This document shows positions 1-7,358 of a DNA stretch of 64,000 nucleotides, piece by piece. Numbering within the stretch: position 1 is the stretch's first letter; the number at the start of each line of letters is the position of its first letter. The position numbers and the translations under genes are program-made. Below the pieces are notes generated by a model that ran no database searches, was not told the origin of the DNA, and was given only the letters and a program-made list of their open reading frames with translations. This DNA is from Leptospira congkakensis (GTDB taxonomy: Bacteria; Spirochaetota; Leptospiria; Leptospirales; Leptospiraceae): positions 769,228-833,227 of the forward strand of contig NZ_RQGQ01000017.1 in the NCBI RefSeq assembly GCF_004770265.1. The letters run 5' to 3'.

Positions 1-1297
1 CAGTGGGACCAAATGCTAAATGTTTTCCTAATATATAAGCCAAAGGGATTTGAATGATCCAAAAGAAAACTACGTTGATTTTTGTGGGAGTGATGGTATC
101 ACCTGCACCATTAAATGCCTGTCCAGCTGCCATCCACCAAGCGTAAATAAAATACGAATAGGATACAATTTGTAACCATTCTCCACCAATGTGAATTACT
201 TCTTTATCATCGGTAAAGATCGCAATTAAATTTTCACCGTAGAAGTAATACACTATCGCAACAATGATCAAATAACCCATGTTACAGAATCCTGTAAACC
301 ATACTGATTGTTCCGCCCGTTCTGGTTTTCCAGCTCCAAGGTTTTGGCCCACTAAGGTTGCCACTGCATTGGACATCCCCCAGGAAGGCATCATGGTAAA
401 CATCATGGTTCTCATTGCGATGGTGGCTCCAGCAACGGTTTGGCTTCCAAACTCGGAAAGGATTCTCATGATAAAAATCCAAGATGTCATTCCCACAATC
501 ATTTGGCCAATTCCACCAAGAGAAGTTTTTAATAAACCTTGGATTGTCTCCCATTCAATTTTTAGATGAGACTTGAGAATTCGAATGTGTTTTCCACCTT
601 GGAATAATAACCATAATTGAAACAATACACCAATCCCACGTCCTAAGTTTGTGGCAATGGCTGCACCTGTGATTCCGTACGCAGGAATGGGTCCCCACCC
701 AAAAATTAAAATAGGATCTAAAACGATATTTAATCCATTGGAAATCCATAATACTCTCATGGAGATTGCTGCATCACCGGCCCCACGAAAAACTGCGTTG
801 ATCAAAAAGAGTAATACGATTACGATATTCCCACCTAACATCCATTGCATATAGTGGTAACCTTCTGTCAGTACCCATTCATCTCCACCCATCAGTGCCA
901 AAAGTTCTTTAGAGAAAAAGATACCTGCAATGGCAAAAGGAATGGAAGCAAGGATCGCGATCCAAATGGATTGAACTGCAGCAACTCCTGCTTTATCTTT
1001 TTCTTTTTCACCAATCCTTCTTGCAACAACTGCCGTGACAGAAAAAGAAAGACCCATTGCTACTGAATACAATAGAAATAAATAAGTTTCCGTAAGACCA
1101 ACGGTTGCAACTGCGGAAGCACCTAGAGCACTCACAAAGTATATATCGACAACAGCAAATACAGATTCTAATACAAGTTCCAATACCATCGGAACTGAAA
1201 GGAGAAATAGGGCCTTACGAATGCTGACTTCAGTATAGTCTTCTTCTGAACCGGCGAGGGCTTTTTTTAAATCATTCCATAAACTAGCGCTTGTCAT
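1..1297 (-). CDS. MATE family efflux transporter (3' end outside window)
   Basis: Reading leftward from ATG at 1297 gives an uninterrupted frame of about 432 codons to the window edge with no stop, so the C-terminus lies outside. The protein starts MTSASLWNDLKKAL and has many hydrophobic helices with small polar loops typical of MATE exporters, including VPMVLELVLESVFAVVDIYF near the first helix and GAGDTITPTKINVVFFW in the second half. Known members expel cationic drugs or toxic metabolites using a Na+ or H+ gradient. Its start overlaps the stop of the upstream small membrane gene in an ATGA, indicating translational coupling. It is probably the last gene of the ArsR-led operon. The substrate is unknown. 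Confidence 0.9.
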   Translation of the reverse strand, partial: MTSASLWNDLKKALAGSEEDYTEVSIRKALFLLSVPMVLELVLESVFAVVDIYFVSALGASAVATVGLTETYLFLLYSVAMGLSFSVTAVVARRIGEKEKDKAGVAAVQSIWIAILASIPFAIAGIFFSKELLALMGGDEWVLTEGYHYMQWMLGGNIVIVLLFLINAVFRGAGDAAISMRVLWISNGLNIVLDPILIFGWGPIPAYGITGAAIATNLGRGIGVLFQLWLLFQGGKHIRILKSHLKIEWETIQGLLKTSLGGIGQMIVGMTSWIFIMRILSEFGSQTVAGATIAMRTMMFTMMPSWGMSNAVATLVGQNLGAGKPERAEQSVWFTGFCNMGYLIIVAIVYYFYGENLIAIFTDDKEVIHIGGEWLQIVSYSYFIYAWWMAAGQAFNGAGDTITPTKINVVFFWIIQIPLAYILGKHLAFGPT

Positions 1298-1674
1298 TTT
1301 GAACTTTCCTGCCATAGATAAATTTTACCACCTAAGTAAGCAATTGGCGGTGTCAGTACAACTAAAGACCAAGCATACCACCATGGTCCAAGATGTCCTG
1401 CGAAGATAACACCGGCAATACCGAGCACCAAACCAATCCCACCCAAAATATATGAATGTAACATTGGATTTTTTGGTGCTAATCTTGCTGTTAAGTAACA
1501 TCCCAAAATACTAAAAACGATACGATAACCTAAAACAAATAAAACTATTGGAGTTGATACAAACAAATTATCGTAAGGAAGAACTCCTGAAACTTTTAAA
1601 ATCGTATCGACCAAAATAGAGAGAATCACGTTGGATAATAATCCAACAATGACTGCGATAGAACTTTTTAACAT
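1294..1674 (-). CDS. small integral membrane protein, four predicted helices
   Basis: A 126-residue hydrophobic protein with about four membrane segments: residues ~5-25, ~40-62, ~75-92 and ~98-118. The N-terminus (MLKSSIAVIVGLLSNVILS) looks like an uncleaved first helix. No family is recognised with certainty. It lies between the SRPBCC gene (33 bases upstream) and the MATE exporter (4-base ATGA overlap), so it is part of the same transcript. Small membrane proteins of this kind are common in ArsR-SRPBCC operons, but a role in transport or stress is inference from context. The size and clean coupling make it a real gene. Confidence 0.75.
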   Translation of the reverse strand: MLKSSIAVIVGLLSNVILSILVDTILKVSGVLPYDNLFVSTPIVLFVLGYRIVFSILGCYLTARLAPKNPMLHSYILGGIGLVLGIAGVIFAGHLGPWWYAWSLVVLTPPIAYLGGKIYLWQESSK

Positions 1675-1707
1675 ATTGATAAATTTCCTTTATATGTGGT
1701 CACGAGT

Positions 1708-2682
1708 TTATATACTTTCTTTTTGGCTAAGGTATTGATTGAGTCTCGAAAGAGTTTGTTTGCCACCTTCAATAGCACCAATTCCTAATTTTGTATTTCG
1801 AACGTTTGTATCAGAAAAGGTCATTTGCATCTTGATGACGGTTTTATTTGTATCGAGGGCAATTAGATATACCTTCACTAAAAAATCATCTTTTTTATTT
1901 GCATCACCAGATCCATGTGTGTACTCCATGTAATCGAAATTCCTAATTTCTTTGTATTCGATTACATTGGGATAATTTGTACCATCTGGCCCGAGCATAT
2001 TAAAAATCCATTTTCCACCAATGCGAAATTCTTTTGTTTGTGTAGTGGTTTTAAATCCGTTAGGTCCCCACCATTGTCCAATGGACTCTGAATCTGCAAA
2101 TGCGTTGAAAATTAATTCCTGCGGATGATTTAAGATTTTTTCTATATAAATTTCATTGGATTTAGGAAGTGCATTTTCTTCTAGTTTTTCGAAACTATCT
2201 GACCAACCTTCTTTCATTCCCGATTTTGCAAAACCATCGCGAATTTGGTTGTTTGCAAATTCAGTAAGAAGAATGACTTTTGTTTTGCCATCGGTTTCTT
2301 CAAATAAAACTCTCAGTTTTGAATTTAAGAGTTCGCGACTTCCAATAGGCCCTGTTAATTTTTGGATTTCATCCACCCATTCATCTGGATGTTCATCAAC
2401 TAAATCACTGATAACAAAACTTTGGAAGGGAGTGATTTCTAAAAATTTTCCAATAATAGGATAATCTACACCATCAGGAGATCGCATAACAATTCTATAC
2501 GATCCGCCCACCTTAAAATCAAATTCGACGGTAGGATTTGTGAATCCTTTTGGACCCCACCATTTTGAAATGTGTAAAGGGTTTGTCCAAACTTCCCAAA
2601 CTAATTGGATTGGAGCATCAAACAATCGTTCGATACGAACTGTCTTTTCTTCTAATGTAAGAATTGATTCTGATTTAAACAT
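1708..2682 (-). CDS. tandem SRPBCC (AHSA1-like) domain protein
   Basis: A 324-residue soluble protein with two copies of the Aha1/START-like fold, about residues 10-150 and 175-320. Each copy has the hallmark of the family: an early FDAPIQLVWEVWTNP-type helix (second copy LNHPQELIFNAFADSES), a WWGPKGF or WWGPNGF turn and a G-G-x-(Y/W) strand. Most members have a single domain of about 150 residues, so this is a fused duplication. AHSA1-like proteins bind hydrophobic ligands and are often co-transcribed with an ArsR repressor, as here: the repressor stop is one base from this ATG. The ligand is unknown. Confidence 0.88.
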   Translation of the reverse strand: MFKSESILTLEEKTVRIERLFDAPIQLVWEVWTNPLHISKWWGPKGFTNPTVEFDFKVGGSYRIVMRSPDGVDYPIIGKFLEITPFQSFVISDLVDEHPDEWVDEIQKLTGPIGSRELLNSKLRVLFEETDGKTKVILLTEFANNQIRDGFAKSGMKEGWSDSFEKLEENALPKSNEIYIEKILNHPQELIFNAFADSESIGQWWGPNGFKTTTQTKEFRIGGKWIFNMLGPDGTNYPNVIEYKEIRNFDYMEYTHGSGDANKKDDFLVKVYLIALDTNKTVIKMQMTFSDTNVRNTKLGIGAIEGGKQTLSRLNQYLSQKESI

Positions 2683-2683
2683 T

Positions 2684-3037
2684 TTAATTTTTCCCTTTTG
2701 ATTTTTGTAGTTCGATTAAGTAGGCATCCAAACGATCCAATCGTTCTTCCCATAACTTTTTGTATTGTTCCAACCATTCGTTGGCTTCCTTTAGAGCTTC
2801 CACCTTCAATCGACAAGGTCGGAATTGAGCAGCCTTGCCTTTCTCGATTAACCCAGCTTTTTCCAGCACCTTTAGGTGTTTTGATATTCCGGGTAAACTC
2901 ATCTGGAAAGGTTCCGCTAGTTGTATCACTGTGGCCTCTCCCGAGACCAATTGCATGAGGATCTTTCGGCGCGTAGGGTCTGCCAACGCCTGAAAAGTTG
3001 CATTTAAAGTTTCTTCAGAATCCAATAATTTAACCAT
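2684..3037 (-). CDS. ArsR/SmtB-family transcriptional repressor
   Basis: A winged-helix regulator of 117 residues from ATG at 3037. LADPTRRKILMQLVSGEATV marks the first helices, and the recognition region contains MSLPGISKHLKVLEKAGLI, both classic for this family. No metal-binding Cys pair is visible, so it more likely senses an organic ligand than a metal. A longer frame begins at a TTG at 3088, but that TTG is the first base triplet of a good -35 box (TTGACA) and an operator palindrome follows, so the internal ATG is preferred. AAAGG about 12 bases upstream may serve as ribosome-binding site. It heads the SRPBCC-membrane protein-MATE operon and probably represses it. Confidence 0.9.
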   Translation of the reverse strand: MVKLLDSEETLNATFQALADPTRRKILMQLVSGEATVIQLAEPFQMSLPGISKHLKVLEKAGLIEKGKAAQFRPCRLKVEALKEANEWLEQYKKLWEERLDRLDAYLIELQKSKGKN

Positions 3038-3045
3038 ATGGCTAA

Positions 3046-3088
3046 TTAACCTTTTGGTTAAATTAGGAAGAGGGATAGATTTTGTCAA
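3046..3088 (-). promoter_or_regulatory. promoter plus palindromic operator of the ArsR operon
   Basis: On the minus strand TTGACA (3088-3083) is followed by a 17-base spacer and a weak -10, TAATTT (3065-3060). A perfect inverted repeat, TTAACC-4-GGTTAA (3046-3061), overlaps the end of the -10 and the expected transcription start and lies just before the ATG at 3037. This is the normal geometry for autorepression by an ArsR-type protein. Binding itself is inferred. Confidence 0.6.
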
Positions 3089-3431
3089 GGGGGATTTGTG
3101 GGTTTTTTAGGGGGGGTGGTACAGGATTGGATATTGGTATCCCCGCCCGATTGAGGGTGGGGAACTAGACCCGCCTCCCAATGATTTCCTTTTATCACAT
3201 CCCTCTCGGTTTCGCGAGCAGAACTTCCCCAACCAAAAAAATTCTCCAGGAAAGTTCGTAGTTTCGAAAAGGAATGCAACTTCAAGATTGAAGCAAAACT
3301 AAGCGTTTAGTGTTAGATTTTTGAAAGATATATTCCAATCAACATTAATGAAAAATGCTTGTAAACCCATACAGTATACTTAAACAATTGTTAGGTATTG
3401 TATATGGTAATTCTTTAAACTGGAGATATCG
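3089..3431. other. intergenic stretch with a GC-rich hairpin
   Basis: No convincing gene. The left half is GC-rich and holds a stem CCCCGCCC / GGGTGGGG (3141-3148 / 3155-3162, loop GATTGA, one G-T pair), similar in style to the hairpin at 16646-16662. A 66-codon frame on the minus strand crosses this hairpin and is not believed. The right half is AT-rich and turns into the region upstream of the next gene block. Confidence 0.45.
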
Positions 3432-3506
3432 ATGACAGGAATTATGAATGATTCGAGGGAAGTATACGAATGGAATGTTGTTCTGCCGGTCAGAAAACAA
3501 TTATGA
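3432..3506 (+). CDS. possible 24-residue small ORF
   Basis: ATG at 3432 with GGAG seven bases upstream opens a 24-codon frame ending in TGA at 3506. The peptide begins MTGIMNDSREVYEW. It lies about 50 bases ahead of the next gene on the same strand. The only support is the ribosome-binding site and position. It could be a leader peptide, the truncated start of a lost gene, or chance. Confidence 0.25.
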   Translation: MTGIMNDSREVYEWNVVLPVRKQL

Positions 3507-3554
3507 CTACCATAGACATCTAAAAAGAGTTATGCGAAATGGAGACAAATATTT

Positions 3555-4499
3555 TTGAAAGCAGAATTTGAAATCATTAACTTCCCAATGTTAGAGACTT
3601 TTCAGAACGTATTTAACGATGGGGGCATTAAACTTTTTAGTAACTTTTTGAATGAATTCACAACTACACAAAATTGGAGCATCTTCAGTGATTACTATTT
3701 CGAAGACAAACGAGAAAGTTTTGTAATAGCAATATCAATAATACCAAACTTTGAAGAGTTAGGACACTTAAGAAAAATCTATTATAAATTATTTAAGAGT
3801 GATATCAAGCATACGAGAGACGTATCAATCGAATCATTGAAGAAAATCAAAACTGAAAATATTTTTACGATCTCTATTATTCTACCGAAAATAAAATACT
3901 ATCCAATGTTGACACATTCTGTTTTTAAAGAAAATATGAAGAAAACATGTAATGATTTAATTAATATTCGGATACCGGATTGGAAAATTCGCCAGCCTCA
4001 TTTAATGACTGAACATATTTCCTTAGAAAAGAAAATTTATAGACTTTTAACTGAATTAGAAAAAGGGACTAAATTACTAAGTATTTGGAGAATGTGGTTG
4101 GTAAGTGTTTTCATAGGCTATGTAATTTCATTACTCGTATCCAATCTTAAGATTAAAAAAATAGGATGGTTTTCCGACCGAGATGCTATAAACGATTTAT
4201 ATAATTACCTTTCAAAAGACTTCGTATCGATTTTCGTTAGTGGCTTGGCTAGAAAAACTGATTTTGAATTAATTATTGGCGATGCACGATGCACGGCAGA
4301 AACATGGTTTGATGAAATACTCAGAGTTTCCGATTACATTGCAGGAGCGTTAAGTGATTTTAATTTTGAAAATAGAATTTCATCGAAGGAAAAATTCCAG
4401 AAAGTAGTATCTCATTATCTTTCAAATAATGAAAAATCATTAATTTACAGATTTACAGCAAAAAATACAGACTTCCGGTGCATGAGAGTTCAATTTTAA
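3555..4499 (+). CDS. hypothetical protein, AT-rich, one predicted membrane helix
   Basis: A 314-residue protein of unrecognised family. The start is taken as TTG at 3555 because GGAGA lies about nine bases upstream; the first in-frame ATG is at 3591 and has no better signal. Residues ~1-175 look soluble and rich in Ile, Lys and Phe. A hydrophobic segment, near LVSVFIGYVISLLVSNL, divides it from a C-terminal soluble region containing IGWFSDRDAINDL and GDARCTAETWFDE. The gene is markedly AT-rich and is followed 27 bases later by the attC-like element, so it may be the cargo of a mobile cassette. Function is unknown; a defence role is possible but unsupported by any motif I can name. Confidence 0.6.
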   Translation: MKAEFEIINFPMLETFQNVFNDGGIKLFSNFLNEFTTTQNWSIFSDYYFEDKRESFVIAISIIPNFEELGHLRKIYYKLFKSDIKHTRDVSIESLKKIKTENIFTISIILPKIKYYPMLTHSVFKENMKKTCNDLINIRIPDWKIRQPHLMTEHISLEKKIYRLLTELEKGTKLLSIWRMWLVSVFIGYVISLLVSNLKIKKIGWFSDRDAINDLYNYLSKDFVSIFVSGLARKTDFELIIGDARCTAETWFDEILRVSDYIAGALSDFNFENRISSKEKFQKVVSHYLSNNEKSLIYRFTAKNTDFRCMRVQF

Positions 4500-4525
4500 T
4501 AATTAATTTTTTAATGGTCTCTACT

Positions 4526-4692
4526 TCGTATAACATCGCGGAAACGGTGCGCTTCGGCACTTACGGCCTCGCTTGGGCTGCGCCACATTCCCTTTCTGTT
4601 ACTCGCTCGCATACGCAAGTTACGTGCGAGTCCCTAACGTCCCATCGGGACTCAGGGTCAGGGAACTTCGATTAGCCTAGTTCGTTATACGA
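4526..4692 (+). repeat. structured attC-like element bounded by 9-base inverted repeats
   Basis: A GC-rich island inside AT-rich DNA. It opens with TCGTATAAC (4526-4534) and closes with the exact inverse GTTATACGA (4684-4692). Inside are several self-complementary stretches, including CTCGCA/TGCGAG and GTCCC-atc-GGGAC, as well as TTCCCT paired with AGGGAA. The ends resemble the integron recombination core (GTTRRRY and its inverse) with one deviation per side. It sits 27 bases after one hypothetical gene and 11 bases before the next ATG, as an attC does between cassettes. The integron interpretation is inference. Confidence 0.5.
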
Positions 4693-4702
4693 CATTACTT
4701 AA

Positions 4703-5374
4703 ATGAAACAAAAGATATACAAACTTACAATAATCCTAGTATCCTTTCTCTTAATAATTTATACTAGTCTATTTATATATACTGTTGGTAACGCTTACTA
4801 CATAAGAGAAAAAGCATCGGTAATTAATGAATTGAAAATCTCAAAGTCAATACTTTCCGATAAATCATTTAAACCTATTTATATTTTTAAATGTGAATCA
4901 AATTCCGTCACTTTACCTTTGGAAGTTTGCGAAAATTTTAAACAAAAATATCCAAAACTATGTTCTCAATCCCACTTTTCGTTTGTTTTAGATCAATATG
5001 ACTTCTGCGATTCAATAGACTATAAAGGCAAAGTCCAATTTGGGAACGTATCTTGCCCTGAGCACTTATATGATTTGTTTCACAAGAATTATGATAATTC
5101 TTTTTTCCTACCATTTGATGAATTTATTCAAGACACAAGTAACATACTTTTCTTAGAATCTTTTTTCGCATTTCATAAAGACTATTCCATTGATTTATTG
5201 AGACTTGAAAATGGCCAACTAGAAGTAATTTCGAAGACAAATATCACTATAATTACTAAAAGTGGAAGTCTACTACGCCTAGAGCTACCAAGTGAAGTAA
5301 ATAAAAGTCTAGAATCTATATTGCAATATTCAAAATTCATAGGATGTGATGTAGTTAAAAACTATGTAAATTAA
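4703..5374 (+). CDS. hypothetical membrane-anchored protein
   Basis: A 223-residue protein with one N-terminal membrane segment at about residues 8-31 (LTIILVSFLLIIYTSLFIY) after a short Lys-rich start, predicting a bitopic or signal-anchored protein with most of the chain outside the cytoplasm. Six or more Cys residues occur in the exported part, for example near FKCESNS, LEVCENF and LCSQSHF, and could form disulphides. No family is recognised. It begins 11 bases after the attC-like element and is followed 43 bases later by a lipoprotein gene of similar AT-rich composition, so the two may be one cassette or operon. Confidence 0.55.
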   Translation: MKQKIYKLTIILVSFLLIIYTSLFIYTVGNAYYIREKASVINELKISKSILSDKSFKPIYIFKCESNSVTLPLEVCENFKQKYPKLCSQSHFSFVLDQYDFCDSIDYKGKVQFGNVSCPEHLYDLFHKNYDNSFFLPFDEFIQDTSNILFLESFFAFHKDYSIDLLRLENGQLEVISKTNITIITKSGSLLRLELPSEVNKSLESILQYSKFIGCDVVKNYVN

Positions 5375-5417
5375 AGTCACATAATATTCATTATATGAGA
5401 TTCAAAAAATATTATCT

Positions 5418-6095
5418 ATGGCAAATAAAATGATAAACCAAATAAAATACATTACTTTATTGATCACCACACTTTCGTGTATGACAATTCCAGTTGAAAA
5501 CTATGAATTAAATTATCTTGATTATGATAAAATTAGCATAAATAAAACGGCAAAAATTCTTATCTTTGAAGACCTTAGAAAAGGTGAAAATAAGGATGAT
5601 TCAATACTTGCCATGATCCCTTTGGTTTTTTCAGCTGGAGCCAAATTGAATTTTCCTGAGGCAGATACATTAAGTGTTAATTCACCTATCAAATACTATA
5701 TAGCTGATATTATCAAAAGAGAATTGGCTAACCAATATCAGTTTAAAAAAATTTTTATTTCTGAAAATACTTCCGATAATGAAGATTTCAATATTTTTGG
5801 AAAAATTAATACTTATACATGTAATAGGTATAATACTACGTATGGATTGGGACTTTTTGGAGTATTTACGTGGTATTTTGGCGCGCCGATTTTTAAGACA
5901 GAGTGTATTATAAATCTAGAAATTTTAATTAAAAATAAATCAGGAGGAGTTATTTTCAATAATAGCTACCTTGAAAATGAGACCAATTATATTGGTTTGT
6001 ATTACAACCTAACTACCTCCTCAAAAATACATCCTATGTTAATGAAAAAAGTTATGTATAAAATAAATTTAGATTTGAAATCAATCCTTCGTTAG
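5418..6095 (+). CDS. putative lipoprotein of unknown function
   Basis: A 225-residue protein whose N-terminus has positive charges, a hydrophobic stretch and a lipobox-like LTTLSC at about residues 16-21, so it is probably lipidated and exported. An alternative in-frame ATG at codon 5 would give a more compact signal peptide. The mature part has a GLGLFGVFTWYFGAPIF segment that may insert in or lie on a membrane and several Asn/Lys-rich stretches. I do not recognise a domain with confidence. It belongs to the same AT-rich block as the two preceding genes and has no attC-like element after it. Confidence 0.55.
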   Translation: MANKMINQIKYITLLITTLSCMTIPVENYELNYLDYDKISINKTAKILIFEDLRKGENKDDSILAMIPLVFSAGAKLNFPEADTLSVNSPIKYYIADIIKRELANQYQFKKIFISENTSDNEDFNIFGKINTYTCNRYNTTYGLGLFGVFTWYFGAPIFKTECIINLEILIKNKSGGVIFNNSYLENETNYIGLYYNLTTSSKIHPMLMKKVMYKINLDLKSILR

Positions 6096-6335
6096 TTTTT
6101 AAAAATTCGTTTAATTTGTGCTAACTGTTCAGAAATGCATTCTCTTTCATGCCCTGCCTCAGATTTGGGGAGAACCTACTTCGATTCGTTGGACCGAAGA
6201 AGGAAATTAGAAAAGTAGAAAGAAAATGAACTTTACTTTTCTCAATCGAGTTCGGGTTGTTTTACTGGACTGTATTGAACGCTGGTTTTTTGAATTTCTT
6301 AAATAAGAGAACTTTATGAAATAGGAAAAGGTAAT

Positions 6336-6878
6336 ATGAGAAAAATTATATTAGATCTAGCTGTAACATTAGATGGTTTTATTGAAGGTCCTAATGGAGA
6401 AATTGATTGGTGTATCATGGATGATGATATGAACTTTGATGGATTCTTGTCCACAATTGATACAATTTTTTATGGTCGGATAAGTTATGACAACTGGGGT
6501 AACTATCAACCGGTAAATGATGCTACTCAAGCAGAAGTTAAACTTTGGGAAGGAGTTCATTCAAAGAAAAAATATGTATTTTCAAATCATCCAAAAATTG
6601 ATAACAACGCCGAATACATCAGTTCAGATATCCTAAAAAAAGTGGAGGAGATAAAAAAGCAGAATGGAAAAGACATTTGGCTTTACGGAGGTGCCAGTCT
6701 TATTAAAACATTTATCAATCATAATCTTATCGATATTTATCGTATTTCAATTCATCCTATTGCATTGGGAAGTGGGAAGCCATTGTTTGAAGATTTAAAG
6801 GAAAGACTCAATCTTACCTTGATTGAAACAAACAGATTTAAGTCAGGAGTAGTTCAGGTTATTTACGACAAGGGCTAA
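6336..6878 (+). CDS. dihydrofolate reductase family (RibD C-terminal domain) protein
   Basis: A 180-residue protein with the RibD-C/DHFR fold. It starts MRKIILDLAVTLDGFIEGP, and GPNGEIDW follows, the usual opening of stand-alone YwjB/YyaP-like reductases. DTIFYGRISYDNW and DIWLYGGASLIKTFI correspond to the two NADPH-contacting strands, and a C-terminal HPIALGSGKPLFEDL completes the pattern. Length fits the family (about 175-190). Members are thought to be NADPH-dependent reductases of pterin-like or other small substrates; the physiological substrate is usually unknown. AAAGG seven bases before the ATG supports the start. It stands alone between the cassette-like block and the glycine cleavage genes. 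Confidence 0.85.
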   Translation: MRKIILDLAVTLDGFIEGPNGEIDWCIMDDDMNFDGFLSTIDTIFYGRISYDNWGNYQPVNDATQAEVKLWEGVHSKKKYVFSNHPKIDNNAEYISSDILKKVEEIKKQNGKDIWLYGGASLIKTFINHNLIDIYRISIHPIALGSGKPLFEDLKERLNLTLIETNRFKSGVVQVIYDKG

Positions 6879-6999
6879 TGAGTCAGAACATTAATATCAA
6901 AAAAACAATCAGTGATGAACTTGAATTTTAAAAATAATAACTTAGTAGGCAGTTTCAGAGATTGGTAGCTAAATTGATTTGGAGTGGTATCTACTTTCT

Positions 7000-7335
7000 C
7001 TATTTTTCTTCCGCCACTGCATCGTCTGCAACGACTAGGTGTTTGTATTTTTCCGGTTGGTTGGTTTTAAGATAAAATTCTAAAATAGTTTCCACATCGG
7101 CTTCGGTTTTCATCGCAAACCATTTTCCTTCGGGGTAAGATACTTGGATGGGACCAAGTTCACAACGATCCAAACAACCAGATTTTTGAACTCGGAATTT
7201 ATATTGAATTCCCGCTTTGGCTGCTTTTTGTTTGAGGAGTTTTAGAAGTTCAATGGAACCTTGGTTTCCACAAGACACCCGTTCTCCGGGTGCCCTTTGG
7301 TTTTCGCAGACAAAAACATGTTTTTCGTAAAACAT
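7000..7335 (-). CDS. thioredoxin-like [2Fe-2S] ferredoxin
   Basis: A 111-residue protein with the cluster ligands of thioredoxin-fold ferredoxins: C10, C22, C54 and C58 in the pattern C-x11-C and C-x3-C. The context FVCENQR, VSCGNQGS and SGCLDRCELGP matches the family well, which includes the NuoE-like and Aquifex ferredoxins. It acts in the cytoplasm as a small electron carrier or cluster-binding protein; the partner is unknown. It begins 23 bases after gcvP on the same strand, suggesting co-transcription with the glycine cleavage operon, though a direct role in glycine oxidation is not established. Confidence 0.85.
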   Translation of the reverse strand: MFYEKHVFVCENQRAPGERVSCGNQGSIELLKLLKQKAAKAGIQYKFRVQKSGCLDRCELGPIQVSYPEGKWFAMKTEADVETILEFYLKTNQPEKYKHLVVADDAVAEEK

Positions 7336-7358
7336 TGGTTTTCTTTTCCTTCAATTTC

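Noticed and set aside
279..1066. Several short plus- and minus-strand frames in the first kilobase
   Set aside because: They are other frames of the MATE exporter gene, which reads through to the window edge and so has no stop to close it.
3085..3285. 66-codon minus-strand frame
   Set aside because: It crosses a GC-rich hairpin and ends in a Pro/Thr tail; no ribosome-binding site or homology.
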